A stretch of 8,659 bases of DNA from Comamonas sp. lk (GTDB taxonomy: Bacteria; Pseudomonadota; Gammaproteobacteria; Burkholderiales; Burkholderiaceae_C). The position numbers and the translations under genes were made by a program. The notes beneath the pieces are model-generated. The model ran no database searches. It worked only from the letters and a program-made list of their open reading frames with translations, and was not told where the DNA came from. Location of the stretch: NCBI GenBank assembly GCA_945875225.1, contig CAMCJY010000066.1, positions 1 through 8,659 of the forward strand, given 5' to 3'. The number at the start of each line of letters is the position of its first letter. Position 1 is the stretch's first letter. Shown in pieces: positions 6,295 through 8,659 of this stretch.

Positions 6295-6438
6295 TGCCTA
6301 TTGTCACCGCTGCGCAAGCCTGTGCGGCCTGCCATTAGCTTGCGCCGGCGCGCATTTGACGCAGCCCGCGCGTTGATCGTTGTTATGCGCCTAGTGGCTG
6401 CATGCACGGCATTTGGAGGCGGCACCAGTAGGCCTGCC
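6202..6438. other. Unassigned stretch between the apt remnant and kdsD
   Basis: About 240 bases with no recognisable gene on either strand. The short open frames here give low-complexity Arg/Ala/Pro-rich translations typical of shadow frames in GC-rich DNA. The missing 5' part of apt would be expected here in an intact arrangement, but I see no convincing Apt N-terminal residues in any frame. No tRNA, insertion-sequence end or clear terminator was found. Confidence 0.5.
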
Positions 6439-6444
6439 TAAAAT
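6439..6444 (+). promoter_or_regulatory. Candidate -10 element of the kdsD operon
   Basis: TAAAAT, five of six to TATAAT, ends 6 bases before the kdsD ATG. Transcription would begin almost at the start codon, giving a leaderless or near-leaderless mRNA. No good -35 occurs at 16-18 bases; TTTGGA at 6412-6417 is 21 bases away. No Shine-Dalgarno sequence lies between this element and the ATG. Confidence 0.4.
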
Positions 6445-6450
6445 GCCCGG

Positions 6451-7464
6451 ATGCAAGCTCCCGTCACGCCATCCTTAGCGACAGCACCAGGCTCGGTCAC
6501 AGCGCGTGCGATTGCCATGGCGCACACCACCTTCGACATTGAAGCGGCGGCCATCTTGGGGCTCAAAGCCCAAGTGGGCGACAGCTTTGCGCAGGCCGTC
6601 GCCCTGTCGCTGTCCATCAGCGGACGTGTGGTGGTGATGGGCATGGGTAAGAGCGGGCATATAGGCCGCAAGATTGCAGCAACCTTGTCCTCCACCGGTA
6701 CTCCGGCCTTGTTTGTACACCCGGCCGAGGCCAGCCATGGCGACCTGGGCATGGTGACGCCCCAGGATTTGGTACTGATGATTTCCAATAGCGGCGAATC
6801 CGACGAGATCAACGCGATTGTGCCGGTACTCAAGCGCCTGGGCACGCCGCTGATCGCTATGACCAGCAACGGGCAATCGAGCATGGCACAGTACGCCACG
6901 CTCTGGCTGAACACGGCAGTAGCCAAAGAGGCCTGTCCACTCAACCTGGCACCGACCGCCAGCACCACGGCGCAACTGGCGATGGGTGATGCGCTGGCAA
7001 TGGCGCTGTTAGAGGCGCGCGGCTTTCAAGCCGAAGACTTTGCCCGCTCCCACCCGGGCGGCGCGCTAGGACGGCGCTTGCTAACCCACGTGAGCGATGT
7101 GATGCGCACTGGCGATGCCTTACCGCAGGTAGGACCAAGGGCCAGCTTCAGTGCCTTGATGCGCGAAATGAGCGCCAAAGGATTCGGTGCCACTGCAGTG
7201 GTCAACGAAGACCAGCAGGTAGTGGGCATATTCACCGACGGTGATTTGCGCCGCTTGGTGGAGCAAGGCCTTGACCTGCGAGAAAAAACGGCTGCCGATG
7301 TCATGCACACCAAGCCGACAACCATTTTGCAAGACGCCCTCGCGGTTGATGCCGTGGAGCTCATGGAGAGCCGACGCATCAATACCGTTTTGGTGGTGGA
7401 TAGGCTAGGTCACTTGATCGGCGCGCTTACTTCCAACGACTTGATGCGGGCGAAGGTGATTTGA
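6451..7464 (+). CDS. kdsD: D-arabinose 5-phosphate isomerase (KdsD/KpsF/GutQ family)
   Basis: This enzyme interconverts D-ribulose 5-phosphate and D-arabinose 5-phosphate, the first committed step to KDO for the LPS inner core, in the cytoplasm. The 337-residue protein has an N-terminal SIS sugar-isomerase domain (about 45-190) with GMGKSGHIGRK (64-73), the block FVHPAEASHGDLGM, ISNSGES (111-117) and SHPGG (H201 region). A pair of CBS domains follows (about 212-270 and 280-336), ending NDLMRAKVI. Length and order match E. coli KdsD (328 residues). ATG 6451 was chosen because it gives a normal-length N-terminus; an internal ATG at 6517 (residue 23) is an alternative that would still keep the SIS domain. 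The stop TGA shares one base with the kdsC ATG, and the KDO-pathway neighbour supports KdsD rather than a sugar-alcohol paralogue. Confidence 0.94.
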   Translation: MQAPVTPSLATAPGSVTARAIAMAHTTFDIEAAAILGLKAQVGDSFAQAVALSLSISGRVVVMGMGKSGHIGRKIAATLSSTGTPALFVHPAEASHGDLGMVTPQDLVLMISNSGESDEINAIVPVLKRLGTPLIAMTSNGQSSMAQYATLWLNTAVAKEACPLNLAPTASTTAQLAMGDALAMALLEARGFQAEDFARSHPGGALGRRLLTHVSDVMRTGDALPQVGPRASFSALMREMSAKGFGATAVVNEDQQVVGIFTDGDLRRLVEQGLDLREKTAADVMHTKPTTILQDALAVDAVELMESRRINTVLVVDRLGHLIGALTSNDLMRAKVI

Positions 7465-8009
7465 TGTCCGGCGATTCCCGCTTCTCCGAAGCCTTGTTGG
7501 CGCGCGGCCGCACGATCAAGGTCTTGCTGCTCGATGTGGACGGCGTGCTCACCGACGGCGGTCTGTTTTATTCAGCACAAGGGGAGACGCTCAAACGCTT
7601 TAATACGCTGGACGGGCATGGCCTGAAGATGCTGCGCAGCGCAGGGATAACTACCGCGGTGATTACCGGCCGCGATTCCGAACCGCTGCGTGCGCGCTTA
7701 GCTGCGTTGGGCATAAGCCATGCACGCTACGGTATAGACGACAAACGTCCGGCAGCGCAAGCTATTCTGGCTGAGCTGCAACTCGATTGGAGCCAGGCTG
7801 CGGCCATGGGCGACGACTGGCCGGACTGGCCCATGATGCAAGAGGCTGCGCTGCGCTGCGCGCCGTCCAATGCCCACCACGAGCTGCTGGTACGCGCTGA
7901 CTTTGTCAGCCAGAGCCAAGGCGGTCAGGGCGCAGTGCGTGAAGTGTGTGACCTACTGCTTAGCGCCACGGGTCACTACCCATCCATCGCTGCGAAGTAC
8001 GCACTGTGA
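7464..8009 (+). CDS. kdsC: 3-deoxy-D-manno-octulosonate 8-phosphate phosphatase KdsC
   Basis: KdsC hydrolyses KDO 8-phosphate to KDO and phosphate, the third step of KDO synthesis. It is a capless HAD-family tetramer of the type C0. The 181-residue product shows HAD motif I DVDGVLTDG (D24 nucleophile, D26 acid/base), motif II in VITGRDS, the motif III lysine in IDDKRPAA and motif IV GDDWPDWPMM (D117, D118). The family block GGQGAVREVCDLLL follows near the C-terminus. All catalytic residues are present. I start at ATG 7464, which overlaps the kdsD stop (TGATG); a TTG at 7461 would add one residue. The end overlaps lptC as GTGA. The KDO 8-phosphate synthase (kdsA) between the two steps is not in this window. 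Confidence 0.95.
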   Translation: MSGDSRFSEALLARGRTIKVLLLDVDGVLTDGGLFYSAQGETLKRFNTLDGHGLKMLRSAGITTAVITGRDSEPLRARLAALGISHARYGIDDKRPAAQAILAELQLDWSQAAAMGDDWPDWPMMQEAALRCAPSNAHHELLVRADFVSQSQGGQGAVREVCDLLLSATGHYPSIAAKYAL

Positions 8010-8617
8010 TCCGGCTGCTTGCCATTGTTATAGACCGCTTTGTGCTGGCGCTGCCACTGCTGATGGTGGCCATGCTGGCGCTGGGCAGCTATTGGATGGT
8101 ACGCAGCGCGCCCGGCGTGGACACCGGTGAATTGCCCAGGCCGCCGGACGACACGCCGGACTATTTGATAGAAGGTTTCACCGTACAAAAATTTGACGCC
8201 AAGGGGCAGCTGAGCGCTTTATTACAAGGCGCATCGGCGCAGCGTTTGCCCGATGCGCCTTGGATCGAGATTCAAAAACTCACTTTCCGCTCGACCGATA
8301 CGCAAGGGCAAATCAAATGGGCCTCGGCAGACCAGGGTTTGAGTAGCCCGGACAACAATGAATTTCAGTTAAGCGGGCGGGCCCGCATGGTGCGCGAAGC
8401 CCATCCCATGGGCGACTATCCGCGCCTGGAGATTCGTGGAGATTTTTTACATGTGTGGACCGAGCCCGAGAAGGTCGAGTCGGACCGCCCGGTGCAATTG
8501 ATCCATGGCAAGCATCGCATCCGCGCCAATAGCCTGCAATACGATGGCAGCACCCGCACGCTGCAAATGGACGGGCGCGTGCAAGCGATCTTGGTCAACG
8601 AGGACAGCAAGCCATGA
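8006..8617 (+). CDS. lptC: LPS export ABC transporter periplasmic protein LptC
   Basis: LptC is the bitopic inner-membrane protein that takes LPS from LptB2FG and hands it to LptA across the periplasm. The 203-residue product has a single N-terminal membrane anchor (about 9-33, FVLALPLLMVAMLALGSYWM) and then a beta-rich periplasmic domain. Its start is the family's pattern DTPDYLIEGFTVQKFDAKGQ, and later strands end in GxxxRANSLQYDGSTRTLQMDGRV, typical of the LptC/OstA-like beta-jellyroll. The start is GTG 8006, overlapping the kdsC stop as GTGA. The sequence is divergent from E. coli LptC, as is normal for this family, so the call rests on topology, motif feel and the KdsD-KdsC neighbourhood. 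lptA and lptB are expected further downstream, outside the window. Confidence 0.9.
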   Translation: MIRLLAIVIDRFVLALPLLMVAMLALGSYWMVRSAPGVDTGELPRPPDDTPDYLIEGFTVQKFDAKGQLSALLQGASAQRLPDAPWIEIQKLTFRSTDTQGQIKWASADQGLSSPDNNEFQLSGRARMVREAHPMGDYPRLEIRGDFLHVWTEPEKVESDRPVQLIHGKHRIRANSLQYDGSTRTLQMDGRVQAILVNEDSKP

Positions 8618-8659
8618 ACATGCCAGGCCAAGGCTTGGTGTTCATTACCGGTGCATCCA
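8614..8659 (+). CDS. Probable short-chain dehydrogenase/reductase, N-terminus only
   Basis: The first 15 codons (MNMPGQGLVFITGAS) run off the right edge. GLVFITGAS matches the first beta strand and the start of the TGxxxGxG nucleotide-binding loop of SDR oxidoreductases. Its ATG overlaps the lptC stop as ATGA, so it is in the same operon. I recall an SDR gene between lptC and lptA in related Burkholderiales, which would fit, but substrate and role cannot be told from 15 residues. Confidence 0.6.
   Translation, partial: MNMPGQGLVFITGAS

Noticed and set aside
5995..6394. GCCTAG occurring three times (5995, 6013, 6389) around the pseudogenes, as possible rearrangement repeats
   Set aside because: The same hexamer also occurs inside mnmE (4800-4805), the flanks do not match, and there is no duplicated target or longer repeat.
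1..8659. CRISPR arrays, tRNA/rRNA genes, insertion sequences, phage or defence genes
   Set aside because: No spaced direct repeats, tRNA cloverleaf, transposase or defence-type motifs were seen; all intact genes are housekeeping.

Overview
The window looks like a chromosomal segment from a Betaproteobacterium of the order Burkholderiales, most likely family Comamonadaceae. The evidence is the strong protein-level resemblance of DnaA, YidC (C-terminal half), KdsD and RpmH to that family as I remember it, the GC-rich codon use, and the order dnaA<-//->rpmH-rnpA-yidD-yidC-mnmE typical of the replication-origin neighbourhood. I cannot name a genus from sequence alone.

Layout: (1) 1-1368, minus strand: dnaA, nearly complete; only the last C-terminal residues run off the left edge. 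(2) 1369-1724: divergent intergenic region with two perfect 9-bp DnaA boxes, a candidate dnaA -10 element and a good rpmH promoter. It is a candidate for oriC or part of it, or at least a DnaA autoregulatory region. (3) 1725-4335, plus strand: rpmH-rnpA-yidD-yidC, a compact operon. rnpA/yidD and yidD/yidC share ATGA-type stop/start overlaps. It is closed by a 10-bp GNRA-loop hairpin at 4359-4382. (4) 4459-5862: mnmE, with its own promoter just after that hairpin. (5) 5863-6450: about 590 bases without an intact gene. It holds the first codons of a GFA-type zinc enzyme directly behind mnmE and, on the opposite strand, the last third of an adenine phosphoribosyltransferase gene (apt). Both look like decaying remnants. 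(6) 6451-8659: kdsD-kdsC-lptC plus the first 15 codons of a probable short-chain dehydrogenase, all joined by stop/start overlaps.

Functionally the window links core replication and translation machinery (initiator DnaA, ribosomal protein L34, RNase P protein, the YidD/YidC membrane-insertion pair, the tRNA-modifying GTPase MnmE) to an envelope operon that makes KDO (KdsD isomerase, KdsC phosphatase) and feeds the LPS export bridge (LptC).

I found no undescribed multi-gene system here. The most interesting part is the junction at 5863-6450, where two broken genes separate the origin-proximal cluster from the KDO/LPS cluster. This suggests a past rearrangement or deletion, though that is inference. 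The second point of interest is the arrangement of DnaA boxes and a small palindrome beside dnaA.
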